From positions 62,001 to 126,000 of the forward strand of contig JAEWSG010000005.1 of NCBI GenBank assembly GCA_023398495.1: a stretch of DNA of 64,000 bases. The letters are read 5' to 3'. The notes under the pieces are model-generated. The model saw only the letters and a program-made list of their open reading frames with translations. It was not told the origin of the DNA and made no database searches. This document shows positions 41,842-50,645 of the stretch, piece after piece (the first letter of the stretch is position 1; each line of letters opens with the position of its first letter). The stretch comes from Bacillota bacterium (GTDB lineage Bacteria > Bacillota > Clostridia > Acetivibrionales > Acetivibrionaceae). Position numbers and translations under genes: made by a program.

Positions 41842-42864
41842 CTATTTTAGTTTTTTAGGAGAAATAAGCACCTTCTTTAATGTTTCAATTTCTTCAAGCA
41901 CCTTACCTGAACCCATTACCACACAATCTAACGGATTTTCCGCTATAGACACGGGCATACCAGTTTCACCTTTAATTAATCTATCAAGCCCACTTAAAAG
42001 TGCACCACCGCCAGTAAGCATTATTCCTCTATCCATTATATCTGCCGCAAGTTCAGGGGGCGTTTTTTCAAGAGTATACTTTATTGAATCTACTATAGCA
42101 TTTATAGGCTCTTTTAGTGCTTCCGCTACTTCGGAGGAGGTTATTGTTATATTTTTAGGAAGACCTGATATCAGATCCCGTCCTCTTATTTCCATAGTCT
42201 CCTCTTTAGGCTTCGGATATGCTGCACCGATAGTCATTTTTATCTCTTCTGCAGTCCTCTCACCTATCATCAAATTATACTCTTTTTTTACATAATGTAC
42301 AATAGCTTCGTCCAACTCATCCCCTGCAATACGAAGGGATTTACTGGTAACAATACCACCAAGAGAAATAACTGCCACCTCACTGGTTCCCCCTCCAATA
42401 TCTACAACCATACTTCCTGATGGTTCTTCAACGGGCAGGTTTGCACCAATTGCAGCAGCCATAGGCTCTTCGATAAGGTAAGCTTCCTTTGCTCCAGCAG
42501 ATATAGTAGCTTCCTCAACAGCTCTTTTTTCAACTTCTGTAACACCCGAGGGCACACAAATAACAACTCTTGGTTTTCCAACTATTCCTTTTGACATAGC
42601 TTTTTTAATAAAATACTTAAGCATACTCTGAGTAACATCAAAATCTGCTATAACACCATCTTTCATTGGTCTTATTGCAACAATATTTCCAGGTGTTCTA
42701 CCAATCATATCCTTTGCTGAATCACCCACTGCAAGAATATCATTTGTTTTTTTATTTATTGCAACAACAGATGGTTCTCTGACTATAATACCTTTTCCTT
42801 TCAAATGCACCAATGTATTGGCTGTTCCCAAATCAATACCAATATCTTTAGAAAATATACCCAT
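41842..42864 (-). CDS. mreB: Rod shape-determining actin MreB
   Basis: A 340-residue bacterial actin. The nucleotide-binding segments are IGIDLGTANTLVHLKGKG, VVDIGGGTSEVAVISLGG and LTGGGALLSGLD, with EEPMAAAIGANLPV between. It forms filaments that organise side-wall growth. ATG at 42864 is preceded by GGGAGGAG. First gene of the mreB-mreC-mreD-mrdA series. Confidence 0.97.
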   Translation of the reverse strand: MGIFSKDIGIDLGTANTLVHLKGKGIIVREPSVVAINKKTNDILAVGDSAKDMIGRTPGNIVAIRPMKDGVIADFDVTQSMLKYFIKKAMSKGIVGKPRVVICVPSGVTEVEKRAVEEATISAGAKEAYLIEEPMAAAIGANLPVEEPSGSMVVDIGGGTSEVAVISLGGIVTSKSLRIAGDELDEAIVHYVKKEYNLMIGERTAEEIKMTIGAAYPKPKEETMEIRGRDLISGLPKNITITSSEVAEALKEPINAIVDSIKYTLEKTPPELAADIMDRGIMLTGGGALLSGLDRLIKGETGMPVSIAENPLDCVVMGSGKVLEEIETLKKVLISPKKLK

Positions 42865-42946
42865 TTAATAATTCTCCTCCCAATCTGATTTACAGATTAT
42901 GCTGTTGTACCATGTTCCTCATAATAAAACACATCGTAAAACTCAT

Positions 42947-43543
42947 TTATTTCAAAACATACACTCCATAATTTTTTAAAATATCACTCAGCTTCGAAAT
43001 TGGTAAACCTACAACATTGAAATAGCATCCGTCAATCCTTTCCACAAGCACAGCCCCCAAACCCTGTATACCATAAGCACCGGCTTTATCAAGAGACTCT
43101 CCTGTGTCAATATACGCCCTGATGGTTTGGTCATCCAACTCCTTCATTTTGACATGAGTTACTTCAACACTTTTAGTATACTTAGAATTTTGCACATCTA
43201 TAACAGCAATACCAGTCATAACATCATGCCAGCTTCCCTGTAGGGACTTAAGCATATAGAAGGCATCGTTCCAGTCCTTAGGTTTTCCCAGAATCACGCC
43301 TTCTCTGACAACAACTGTATCAGCACCAATTACGATAAATTTTTCACCAAATCTTGAATCTCCGGCTATCTGTGCGGCCACAATCCGAGCTTTTTCAGAT
43401 GCCAGATACAGGACAAGTTCTGCTGCTTCCAACCCCATTGAATTACTTTCGTCAATGTCAGATGTTTTTACAATAAAATCCAACCCCAACTGCTTAAGCA
43501 ACTCAGACCTTCTAGGCGATTGGGATGCAAGTACAATTTGCAT
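42947..43543 (-). CDS. maf: Maf-family nucleotide pyrophosphatase
   Basis: A 198-residue Maf protein that hydrolyses dTTP, UTP and modified nucleotides and is often near mreBCD. The N-terminal LASQSPRRSELL loop, DTVVVREGVILGKPK, SWHDVMTGI and GAYGIQGLGAVLVERIDGCYFNVVG match the family. Start chosen at the ATG of MQIVLAS (43543), six bases after GAGGTGG; an adjacent ATG and a GTG just upstream are also possible. Confidence 0.94.
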   Translation of the reverse strand: MQIVLASQSPRRSELLKQLGLDFIVKTSDIDESNSMGLEAAELVLYLASEKARIVAAQIAGDSRFGEKFIVIGADTVVVREGVILGKPKDWNDAFYMLKSLQGSWHDVMTGIAVIDVQNSKYTKSVEVTHVKMKELDDQTIRAYIDTGESLDKAGAYGIQGLGAVLVERIDGCYFNVVGLPISKLSDILKNYGVYVLK

Positions 43544-43929
43544 CATTGCCACCTCATCTTAAAAAATGATTAATTAGAGTTACAAAATTTCTTTACTCGC
43601 ATCATAACTATTATACGCATACAGTATATCCTTTTTCAACAAAATATGAATTTTTTTGCTCAATATTTTTTCAATATTTTTTATTTTCTTGAAAAACATT
43701 TTATATTATTAATTCAGCATTTTCTAAAAATTATTTGCATTATTTCAATTATTGAACGTGTTCAGTATATATTGTGCATTATATTTCTTTGTATATACTC
43801 ATTTTCTAATTTCACTATCAAAAAAACATAAATTATTACTATATTACATATCATAAATTGCTTAAATATATGTTAAATTAAATTATTTTTTGAATACCTT
43901 GCAAAACCTTCTCTCCTAAACAGCCAATA
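43544..43929. other. AT-rich spacer, no feature seen
   Basis: A 386-base stretch of very AT-rich sequence after maf. A short plus-strand frame exists but has no ribosome site and low-complexity composition. The promoter of maf and the end of the neighbouring transcript lie here but no clear hairpin was found. Confidence 0.4.
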
Positions 43930-44799
43930 TTAAGGAATAATTTCCTTTATCTTTGGTGCAATGGTATTAAGACCGTCAATTATTTTGCTCATTTCTCCTA
44001 TGCCAATTTCACTTATATCTACAGGCTTAAATCCCATTTCTTTCATTATGCTGTTCATTACCGAGGTGTTGTCCGGGTCCATACCCATATTCTTAAGCCT
44101 CTGCTTCAAAAAGTTTATTTGTCTGGCAGTAGCCTTTTTAGGTACTATAGTAGCATCCTTTCTCTCCTCATGCTCTTTTTGGATTTTATTTTGAACATTG
44201 CTAAACTCTTCATCTAGCATCCTTGCCTCTTCGGGATATAACCAATCATTCTCCCCCATAAGCTTTCTTATTATTCTGTCACAAGCACCGGTTATTGTTT
44301 TCTCAAAACCAAATTCCTTATCATCTATGAGTTCCTTTCCTATATCAAACAATTCCCAGTCACTAAGTGAAAAATCAGGGTTCTCTCTGATTTTAGGTTT
44401 CCTGTTCTGATAGACAGTCTTTCCGTTTTCATCCTTTAAAGTATTCCTGCTATCAATTTTTTGTGCAAGATATTTCTGGTATTTGTTATAGTAATCTATT
44501 TGTTTTCCATCTACAATTACCTGACCTGAAGATAGATCTCTTCCTTTAACTTTAACAACAAAAGCAGGAAGATTGACTTCTCCTATGCCGGGAAACTGCG
44601 CAGTTCTTTCATTCAACTCGACAATATCTATTTCCTCAATTGAAATTCCCTTTTCTTTAGCCTTTTTAAACAATCCTTCTGCTTTCATTCTCAGTTCTCC
44701 ACTCATACCCTTATAATAATCCTTGTCTTTACTATATATAATATCCTGTGTTGTTTCATCTGTTTGTATTTTTTCGGTTGTATTTATCTCATCCGCCAT
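43930..44799 (-). CDS. Unrecognised soluble protein with a C-terminal ATxxQ helix pair
   Basis: A 289-residue acidic, soluble protein I do not recognise. Residues 35-100 hold a compact segment (FPGIGEVNLPAFVVKVKGRDL, then KQIDYYNKYQKYLA); 145-195 reads ELFDIGKELIDDKEFGFEKT and GACDRIIRKLMG; after a charged linker comes KKATARQINFLKQRLKNMG near 230. A short ATxxQxxFL helix like the last one is seen at the ends of some single-strand annealing and replication proteins, but this is only a weak resemblance. ATG at 44799 follows AGGGAG. It is transcribed away from mecA. Confidence 0.7.
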   Translation of the reverse strand: MADEINTTEKIQTDETTQDIIYSKDKDYYKGMSGELRMKAEGLFKKAKEKGISIEEIDIVELNERTAQFPGIGEVNLPAFVVKVKGRDLSSGQVIVDGKQIDYYNKYQKYLAQKIDSRNTLKDENGKTVYQNRKPKIRENPDFSLSDWELFDIGKELIDDKEFGFEKTITGACDRIIRKLMGENDWLYPEEARMLDEEFSNVQNKIQKEHEERKDATIVPKKATARQINFLKQRLKNMGMDPDNTSVMNSIMKEMGFKPVDISEIGIGEMSKIIDGLNTIAPKIKEIIP

Positions 44800-45375
44800 G
44801 CTATCATCTCCCTGTTTCTTAATTATAATGAACGCGATAAAGATTTTGAAAGCATAAATCAATATTTTATTATTTGTAAATTTATCTTAAACTAAAACAG
44901 TTTATATTTCTTGAGTAAGCAAAACAATATATTTTCTCCAGAACTTTCAATCATATACACTTTTTAGTGCTTCTGAACATAATTCATTTCTAGAAACGAA
45001 TTATGCAAAATGCACATCCTATGTTTTGTTAATCAGCACTACCATGCAATAATTAAAATTTAATGCACGGCGATACCGTCATATGGCAATTAAAAATATG
45101 TTTAGAGAATTAATACAATTTCCGATGTATAATATGAAAGTTCAGTTAGCCTTATATAATTCTTCTTAGAACTGTTTGTAACTTAACAATAAATTAACCT
45201 ATACAGTTATTTTGCAATACAAAAAGTGTAAACCAATTTTTTGAAAATAGTTATTTACCATTTATTTTATTGGAATTATCTTATTGTTAATTTTTTTATA
45301 CTTCTCATTTTCTTATATAAGAAGTATAATATATTGTAGATAAACAATTATGTAAATAGTTAGCGGTGATAAGGG
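44800..45375. other. Spacer upstream of mecA with repeat elements
   Basis: 576 bases containing a family 1 fragment (44826-44848), a family 3 element (44965-45038) and, near mecA, a hairpin TATACTTCT/AGAAGTATA at 45297-45328. The mecA promoter should lie in the last 100 bases. No gene is visible. Confidence 0.5.
44965..45038 (-). repeat. Family 3 palindromic element (copy 1)
   Basis: Read on the minus strand: TAGTGCT, TGATTAACAAAACATAGG, a core imperfect palindrome CATAATTC...GAATTATG centred on TCTAGA, then AGCACTA. The 7-bp ends TAGTGCT/AGCACTA are perfect inverted repeats, the layout of a tiny MITE-like element. Confidence 0.75.
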
Positions 45376-46002
45376 ATGAAAATAGAAAAAATTAATGATA
45401 GTAAGATTAAAGTTACAATTTCATTAAGTGATTTACAGGAAAGAAACATTGATTTTGATGCACTTAATTATAATTCTCCTGCAACTCAAGAATTATTTTG
45501 GGATATGATGGAACAGGCTGAAATTCAGTTCGGGTTCAATACCTCCGAGTCCCAACTGGCTATTGAAGCTTCTCCTGATGATGGAGACGGCTTTGTTATA
45601 TTTATAACAAAGCTTGATGATGATGGAGATTTTGAGTCAATCCAGAAATATATAAAGAACAAGTTTAAAAAGTCAGACCTCAGAGTAAAAAAGAAAAGTC
45701 AAAAGGTTTGTTCCTCACTAATTATTTACTCCTTTGAGAATCTTGACCATCTTATCAGCTTATGTGACAGGATTAAGTTCATATATACCGGTGAAAGTTC
45801 ATTGTTCAAATTGAAAGACACCTACTATATGATACTTACGAAAAATACTTCCTCATTAGAAAACGTTAAGTACTTTGAGTCTCTGCTTAATGAATACGGA
45901 AAAAAAGTAACCAATACACATTACTATGAAGGATACCTTGAAGAGTACGCAAAAAAAATAGCTGAGTGTAATGCTGTAGAATTAATTACATCATACTTTT
46001 AG
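45376..46002 (+). CDS. mecA: Adaptor protein MecA
   Basis: A 208-residue MecA-family adaptor that delivers substrates to the ClpC-ClpP protease. The N-terminal domain begins MKIEKINDSKIKVTISLSDL and includes the ELFWDMMEQAEIQFGF segment; the C-terminal domain (about 110-208) contains FENLDHLISLCDRI and YYMIL, which bind ClpC. Length is typical. ATG at 45376 follows GGTGATAAGGG. It ends at a shared terminator with the convergent VanW-like gene. Confidence 0.93.
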   Translation: MKIEKINDSKIKVTISLSDLQERNIDFDALNYNSPATQELFWDMMEQAEIQFGFNTSESQLAIEASPDDGDGFVIFITKLDDDGDFESIQKYIKNKFKKSDLRVKKKSQKVCSSLIIYSFENLDHLISLCDRIKFIYTGESSLFKLKDTYYMILTKNTSSLENVKYFESLLNEYGKKVTNTHYYEGYLEEYAKKIAECNAVELITSYF

Positions 46003-46033
46003 AAGCACTTATAATCTGAAAATTCGATAAATA

Positions 46034-46066
46034 AAAAACAAAAACCCAGTTATGGGTTTTTTATTT
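46034..46066. terminator. Bidirectional terminator between mecA and the VanW-like gene
   Basis: AAAACCCA and TGGGTTTT with a four-base loop, A-rich before and T-rich after, so it serves both strands. It overlaps the stop codon of the minus-strand gene. Confidence 0.85.
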
Positions 46067-47426
46067 ATTTTTCCATCTGATTATCTGGTCTAGTTTTTGG
46101 TCCTACTTGCATAATTGCTCCTATAGCGTCGTATTTATTAACATATAAACGTTGTGAATTTTCCGTACCCTTCTCTTTTAATACCCTATAAACTTCCACT
46201 TCTATCCCCTGCTTGCCGCTGCTGATAACCTTCTCCTCCTCCGGTTTTAGGTCATAATTTACGACCCTTAAAACAGGCGGTTCAAACCGTTGGACAACAT
46301 TCACTTCTATTTCCTTTTCTGAATAATCAGAACTTTTATTCCCTACTATATAAACGGTAATACTTTTATCATCACATTCGGAAAAAATAGCTATAGGAAA
46401 ATCAAACGGATTGATGAATTTTAAATCATCCTCTCCCTCCGATATTCTAACGTCAAGCCCGGGATCAATATAGTCTGTAGGTACTTCATTTCTGTTACTG
46501 TCAATACAGCTAATATCAATACCAGTCTTTAGCAATGCTGCATGAAGAGTAGATGCAACTTGACTGTATCCAACATTTTTTTGTTCAATAACCAATTCCT
46601 TTTTCTTCAGCCATTCTGAAAAAGAAAATTCCTTACCCTTTTGTCTGTCATGACCTAAGTTCAATATTAAACATCCGTTTATAGCCTTCGAACATTCTTG
46701 TACTGCCTCTTTTATTTCCGGAGATTTTATCTGTGTTGTGTAGCTTGAAATAACAAAATCTACACCTTCGAGCATATCTAAAGTCAATTCGGGTCTTATA
46801 ATACTAATTTCACTATTATTTTGAGACTTAAACTCAATAGCAGAATTTAGGTGACTTCCCAGTTCATTTTTTATTTTTTCTATCGAGTTGGGTATATTGA
46901 GTTTTACTCCTGAAACCTCAGATACTTTTCTTATTTTACCGTTTTCAAGGTACATTCTTGCACTGACAGGTGCCTTGTCTATAAGGAATTCAAACTCCCG
47001 GAGCTTTTTTTCAAGTTTTCTCTCATCAAACTTTACAACAGGGTATACCGTATTTCTATCAGTAGAAAAAAATCCCTTGATCAACCTTGCAAGCTCGTTT
47101 CCTTCATTAATTGTGTACGCCTGATTTATGGTTGCCATATAATCTATTGAAAATTCTATATCTGAAAACTTAATACTATACTCCTTGCCATCTTCATATC
47201 TAATCAATAAATTCGAGCTATCGGCAAATTTATCATAGTGCTCTCTAACCTTTAATTCAGCTTGACTTTCGGTCTGATTTCCTACATATAACGAATCTAT
47301 GTACACATCAGACAAAATATTGTGTTTGGATGACATATGAAGTACAAGCATTCCGATGGTAACCGACAATACTGTCTGAGAAAGTAGAACGAGCATTACA
47401 ATGTAGCTTTTATGCGATTTTGCCAT
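46065..47426 (-). CDS. VanW-like, G5-domain envelope protein
   Basis: A 453-residue protein with one N-terminal membrane anchor (about 10-32) and an extracellular part. Residues 40-180 contain two repeats resembling the peptidoglycan-binding-like domain of YoaR proteins; 235-350 resembles VanW (EFSFSEWL, VGYSQVASTLHAAL, YIDPGLDVRISEGEDDLKFIN). The usual GGGxCQVSTxLY motif is NVGYSQVASTLH here, with its cysteine lost. A G5-like domain (RVVNYDLKPEEEKVISSGKQG) follows. Start ATG at 47426; ribosome site weak. Likely an envelope protein of unknown activity. Confidence 0.8.
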   Translation of the reverse strand: MAKSHKSYIVMLVLLSQTVLSVTIGMLVLHMSSKHNILSDVYIDSLYVGNQTESQAELKVREHYDKFADSSNLLIRYEDGKEYSIKFSDIEFSIDYMATINQAYTINEGNELARLIKGFFSTDRNTVYPVVKFDERKLEKKLREFEFLIDKAPVSARMYLENGKIRKVSEVSGVKLNIPNSIEKIKNELGSHLNSAIEFKSQNNSEISIIRPELTLDMLEGVDFVISSYTTQIKSPEIKEAVQECSKAINGCLILNLGHDRQKGKEFSFSEWLKKKELVIEQKNVGYSQVASTLHAALLKTGIDISCIDSNRNEVPTDYIDPGLDVRISEGEDDLKFINPFDFPIAIFSECDDKSITVYIVGNKSSDYSEKEIEVNVVQRFEPPVLRVVNYDLKPEEEKVISSGKQGIEVEVYRVLKEKGTENSQRLYVNKYDAIGAIMQVGPKTRPDNQMEK

Positions 47427-47486
47427 TATACTCACTCTCACTTTTTAAAAGAAAATTTAGATATAAACACATTATAATATTCTTTC

Positions 47487-47515
47487 AAAAAAAGTTTGTT
47501 TTTTTAGCAAACTTT
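47487..47515 (-). terminator. Intrinsic terminator after the PRC-barrel gene
   Basis: On the minus strand AAAGTTTG pairs with CAAACTTT and is followed by TTTT. It is the second of two hairpins after this gene and resembles the terminator at 33025-33053. Confidence 0.8.
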
Positions 47516-47520
47516 TAAAA

Positions 47521-47566
47521 TATAGAAGCGGAACTTACTCTTCTACTTGTATTTTCCGCTTCTATA
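47521..47566. other. Perfect 13-bp hairpin beside the terminator
   Basis: TATAGAAGCGGAA (47521-47533) and TTCCGCTTCTATA (47554-47566) form a perfect 13-bp stem with a 20-base loop. It precedes the terminator on the minus strand and may protect the 3' end. Confidence 0.6.
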
Positions 47567-47583
47567 TATCTATTTATTATTAC

Positions 47584-48801
47584 TTATGATTTATTATTCA
47601 TAACCAACTCAATAAGTTTTCCATTTTCTTTAGCATTTTCAATCACATCATCTGTGATAACAGAACCCTCACTGATAATAACTGCCCCTGAATTGGACGT
47701 TATTGTTTTTGTAGCCTTTCTTCCACTGAGATACTGTTTTTGTCTTTGTTCAAATAAACTGGCAGCATTGCTTTGACCTGAAGAAGTATTAGCCGTCTTG
47801 GCATTGCCAGATTTATTATTGTGATCTTTTAGATCTTTTTCCGTTTTTTCCAAAGCTGCTACAACATCTGAGTTTTCTGAAGTTTCTACGGAATCTATAT
47901 TATCCAGAGCTTCCATAGTATTTTCGCTTAAGGATTTTTCATCATCTGAATAGTAGTCCTGAACCAAGGTATTATCTGCATCATCATTAAGATCCTGCAC
48001 ACCTTCAATGCTGCTGCCACTATCAAGTGAAGCTACGTAAGCATCATCTTCATCATTTTGAGCTAAGGGGAAACCAGTACTTTCTGATGCCATAAACATA
48101 TTTAATTCAGGCTGTTGATTTTGAAAGGATGTATCAATTTCTTTAAATAGAGAATTACCTTCCGCAGCTATAAGCTTGTCCGTTTCAATCACTATACTTT
48201 CAGCTGTATCGTTACCGTTATTGTAGTTGTAATTGTTATATTCATCAGTCTTCAAATTTTTTTTTTCTATTTCCTGTTCACTGTAATTGGTTCCTAAATC
48301 CCCAGGCTTGTCAAGTAATGTACCTTCAACATCTTCAATTACAACAACAAGGTTTTTTCCAAAGGTTATAACACTAGCTCTAGGTATGATACGAATTTTT
48401 TTATGAGTTATATCCGCGATATACTCAAGACCTAATATGTTACAGCTGTCGTTTTCATCCACATAAATATCTCCAACCTCACCTATAAGCCTGCCTTTTT
48501 TAGTAAGTACCTTAGTACCTGTAACCTGAATGTTTTTTTGCAACAAATCAATAGCAGCAGGTATCTTGCTCAGGTCATTGATTGCCTCTTCATTTTCAAT
48601 TGTCACTGCATACTCACCAATTCCAAGTATATTCACTGTAGGAATTATCTTAGCACTAAGTATCTGAATTCCACTATCCACCACAACATAATCTATGGCA
48701 CCCTTAGCAGCATTGGTTATTATATTCTTTACTCTCCCTACTTCAATCCCATCAGAAATACTTATAATTGGCAAACCTATTATTTCCTGAGTCTTTTTCA
48801 T
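47584..48801 (-). CDS. PRC-barrel protein with acidic linker
   Basis: A 405-residue protein with two PRC-barrel domains (about 5-75, IIGLPIISISDGIEVGRVKNII; about 88-165, VLTKKGRLIGEVGDIYV), followed by a long acidic, Asn/Ser-rich disordered segment (about 170-345) and a short C-terminal beta module (TITSNSGAVIISEGSVITDDVIENAKENGKL). PRC-barrels occur in rRNA maturation and in membrane or envelope adaptor proteins. No signal peptide. ATG at 48801 follows GGGGG. It is probably cotranscribed with the TPR membrane protein upstream. Confidence 0.8.
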   Translation of the reverse strand: MKKTQEIIGLPIISISDGIEVGRVKNIITNAAKGAIDYVVVDSGIQILSAKIIPTVNILGIGEYAVTIENEEAINDLSKIPAAIDLLQKNIQVTGTKVLTKKGRLIGEVGDIYVDENDSCNILGLEYIADITHKKIRIIPRASVITFGKNLVVVIEDVEGTLLDKPGDLGTNYSEQEIEKKNLKTDEYNNYNYNNGNDTAESIVIETDKLIAAEGNSLFKEIDTSFQNQQPELNMFMASESTGFPLAQNDEDDAYVASLDSGSSIEGVQDLNDDADNTLVQDYYSDDEKSLSENTMEALDNIDSVETSENSDVVAALEKTEKDLKDHNNKSGNAKTANTSSGQSNAASLFEQRQKQYLSGRKATKTITSNSGAVIISEGSVITDDVIENAKENGKLIELVMNNKS

Positions 48802-48852
48802 TAACTTGCGTACCCCCTTAGTACTCGTTCTTGTGGTTATAATTAATCAAAA

Positions 48853-50172
48853 CTATTGTAAATTTAATTCAATTTCATGCCTTACTGTCTGATCCATAAA
48901 CTCTCCATATTCTGAGATATAACTGCTAAGTACTTCCCTTGCCAGTTCAACTTGTCCTAATTGTTTATATAACACGCAAATATCCAAAACTATCCAGAAT
49001 ACCACATCATCTTCGGGTCCATTTTCCAGGGCATAATAATAATTTAGAATTGCACCTTCAAAATCATCATTTTCTTTCAGGAAAAAGGCCTCGTCAATAA
49101 TTTCATCAACCGTCTTTGAGATTGCAAACTGTGACCTTTCTATATCTGCCACATTAGCATTAATACCTGGCTCATCCATATGTGCCGCAACCAATTCAAA
49201 AACTTCGTCAGTATTTTCCAATTCATTATTACACGTAAAGTCACCTTCAATTGTTACATATTCTTCGCAATTTTGTTGCTGACCTACATCACCTGAATTT
49301 ATCTCATTAAATACTATGTCTAAACTACTGTCTAAATATTCATCCTCAGACAAATTTGACGATTTTTTTTGCAAAACACCATCAGAATCAAGTTTATCAT
49401 AAACTGGAGAAACCACATCAACTTCCCTGTTTTCAGCCATCTGAGCATTTGCACTTCCATATTTACTTTCTACTTGCAGATATTCTATTAGAACTTCTTC
49501 TTCAAAATAGTCTTCGAACACCTCGTAATCATCAATAAAGCTACCGTTTTCATTATCCTCAGTGCTATCAGAACTACTATAACAAGATGCATTATTCGGA
49601 TTATCAGTGAATTCCGAACTACATCCCTTTGTCTTATTTGCAGATTGAATTGCTAAAAAATCATCAAGAAACAAACTTCCATTATAAAAAGTTTCTATTC
49701 CCATTGTATCAGTATTTTTGTCTGTGTCAACAGATTTTTCTAAGATATTTTTTCCTTGGGTTGAGGAAGGAGGTTCCTTAATTTCAATAAATTCAGTAGC
49801 TCCACCAACTATTGTACCCTTTAGATAATGTCTCTTTTTCATATTCCGGAAAACATTACCAACACTCCAAAATACAATAGTTCCTCCTGTTTTTTTATCA
49901 TCAGACATACCTGATATTATTAACGAAGCAATTACTATCAGTACCAGAGCGGTTATTATGCTGGTGAATAGAGCTAAACTAAAATTTGAAGATATACTTA
50001 TTTTCATAAATCCATTAAGTACCATTGGAAATGATACGCTTACCATAACCGAAAATACAAAAATGTTGAAAATTTTGTTTTTGTTCAAGAGCTCTATTCT
50101 ACATAAAAAGATAAGATTTACAAAAAACACCATGATTGCTACAAAAACAGCAACAACTACGTATAAAACCAT
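48853..50172 (-). CDS. Membrane protein with acidic linker and C-terminal TPR
   Basis: A 439-residue protein not matched to a named family. Three hydrophobic segments lie at about 1-22, 30-52 and 58-84. A long acidic, low-complexity region (about 100-345, rich in Glu, Asp, Asn, Ser) follows, then a helical repeat (DDFEGAILNYYYALENGPED and QLGQVELAREVLSSYISEYG) that fits tetratricopeptide repeats. The layout resembles that of its neighbour: a structured end, a disordered acidic centre and a small terminal domain. ATG at 50172 follows GGGAGG. Confidence 0.75.
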   Translation of the reverse strand: MVLYVVVAVFVAIMVFFVNLIFLCRIELLNKNKIFNIFVFSVMVSVSFPMVLNGFMKISISSNFSLALFTSIITALVLIVIASLIISGMSDDKKTGGTIVFWSVGNVFRNMKKRHYLKGTIVGGATEFIEIKEPPSSTQGKNILEKSVDTDKNTDTMGIETFYNGSLFLDDFLAIQSANKTKGCSSEFTDNPNNASCYSSSDSTEDNENGSFIDDYEVFEDYFEEEVLIEYLQVESKYGSANAQMAENREVDVVSPVYDKLDSDGVLQKKSSNLSEDEYLDSSLDIVFNEINSGDVGQQQNCEEYVTIEGDFTCNNELENTDEVFELVAAHMDEPGINANVADIERSQFAISKTVDEIIDEAFFLKENDDFEGAILNYYYALENGPEDDVVFWIVLDICVLYKQLGQVELAREVLSSYISEYGEFMDQTVRHEIELNLQ

Positions 50173-50230
50173 GTAGACCTCCCGTATTACTTTAATTTTT
50201 CTATGTTTCCAGAAATACACTCGCAACCAG

Positions 50231-50278
50231 TGCTGATTAACAAAATAAAATTCTAGAATTTTATTTTGTTAATCAGCA
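50231..50278. repeat. Perfect 48-base palindrome
   Basis: Two 24-base arms, starting TGCTGATTAACAAAAT and meeting at TTCT|AGAA, are exact reverse complements. The arm begins with the same AGTGCTGATTAACAAAA as the end of the family 3 copy at 44965-45038, so it looks like two element ends joined head to head. Confidence 0.9.
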
Positions 50279-50347
50279 AAAAACATAGGATGTGCATTTT
50301 GCATAATTCATTTCTAGAAACGAATTATGTTCAAAAGTACTAGAATT
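50279..50347 (+). repeat. Family 3 palindromic element (copy 2)
   Basis: AACATAGGATGTGCATTTTG leads into the core palindrome CATAATTC...GAATTATG, then TTCAAAAGTACTAGAATT. It directly follows the 48-base palindrome. CTAGAATT occurs at 50253-50260 and again at 50340-50347. Confidence 0.8.
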
Positions 50348-50557
50348 CCATAATGCTTGAATAAGTTTACATTCTTCAAAACCAAACAGAATATGTTATC
50401 ATTAAAAGAAAAATAATTTAATAAACTGACTATTTATGAAAACAATAATTATTAATATTATTATATAAAACATTATTGAATTAGTAAAAGACTTCTTTAC
50501 TTTTTTCATTATATATTCTAATATAAAATAAAACAATAGGTCAATACTTTAGGTACG

Positions 50558-50633
50558 ACTAGACAAAAAACATAGGATGTGCATTTTGCATAATTCATTT
50601 CTAGAAATAAATTATGTTCAAAAGCACTAGACA
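50558..50633 (+). repeat. Family 3 palindromic element (copy 3)
   Basis: Nearly the same sequence as copy 2, flanked by an exact 8-bp direct repeat ACTAGACA (50558-50565 and 50626-50633) that looks like a target-site duplication. It ends 12 bases before the start codon of the next gene. Confidence 0.8.
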
Positions 50634-50645
50634 GGTAGGTTGAAA

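Larger units (their letters stand above)
50173..50645. other. Spacer with palindrome and two family 3 elements
   Basis: 473 bases between divergently transcribed genes. It holds the perfect 48-base palindrome at 50231-50278, family 3 elements at 50279-50347 and 50558-50633, and an AT-rich middle. No coding sequence. Confidence 0.6.

Noticed and set aside
43646..43831. Plus-strand AT-rich frame downstream of maf
   Set aside because: No ribosome site, composition explained by AT-rich non-coding DNA.
46065..47426. VanW-like gene as evidence of vancomycin resistance
   Set aside because: No vanA/B, vanH, vanX or vanRS genes are nearby and the VanW motif is degenerate; this is an envelope-type relative.
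50551..50561. Short motif AGGTACGACTA, also at 26121-26131 and in variant form near 58313
   Set aside because: Only 11 bases; could be the worn end of a repeat, but too little to call a family.
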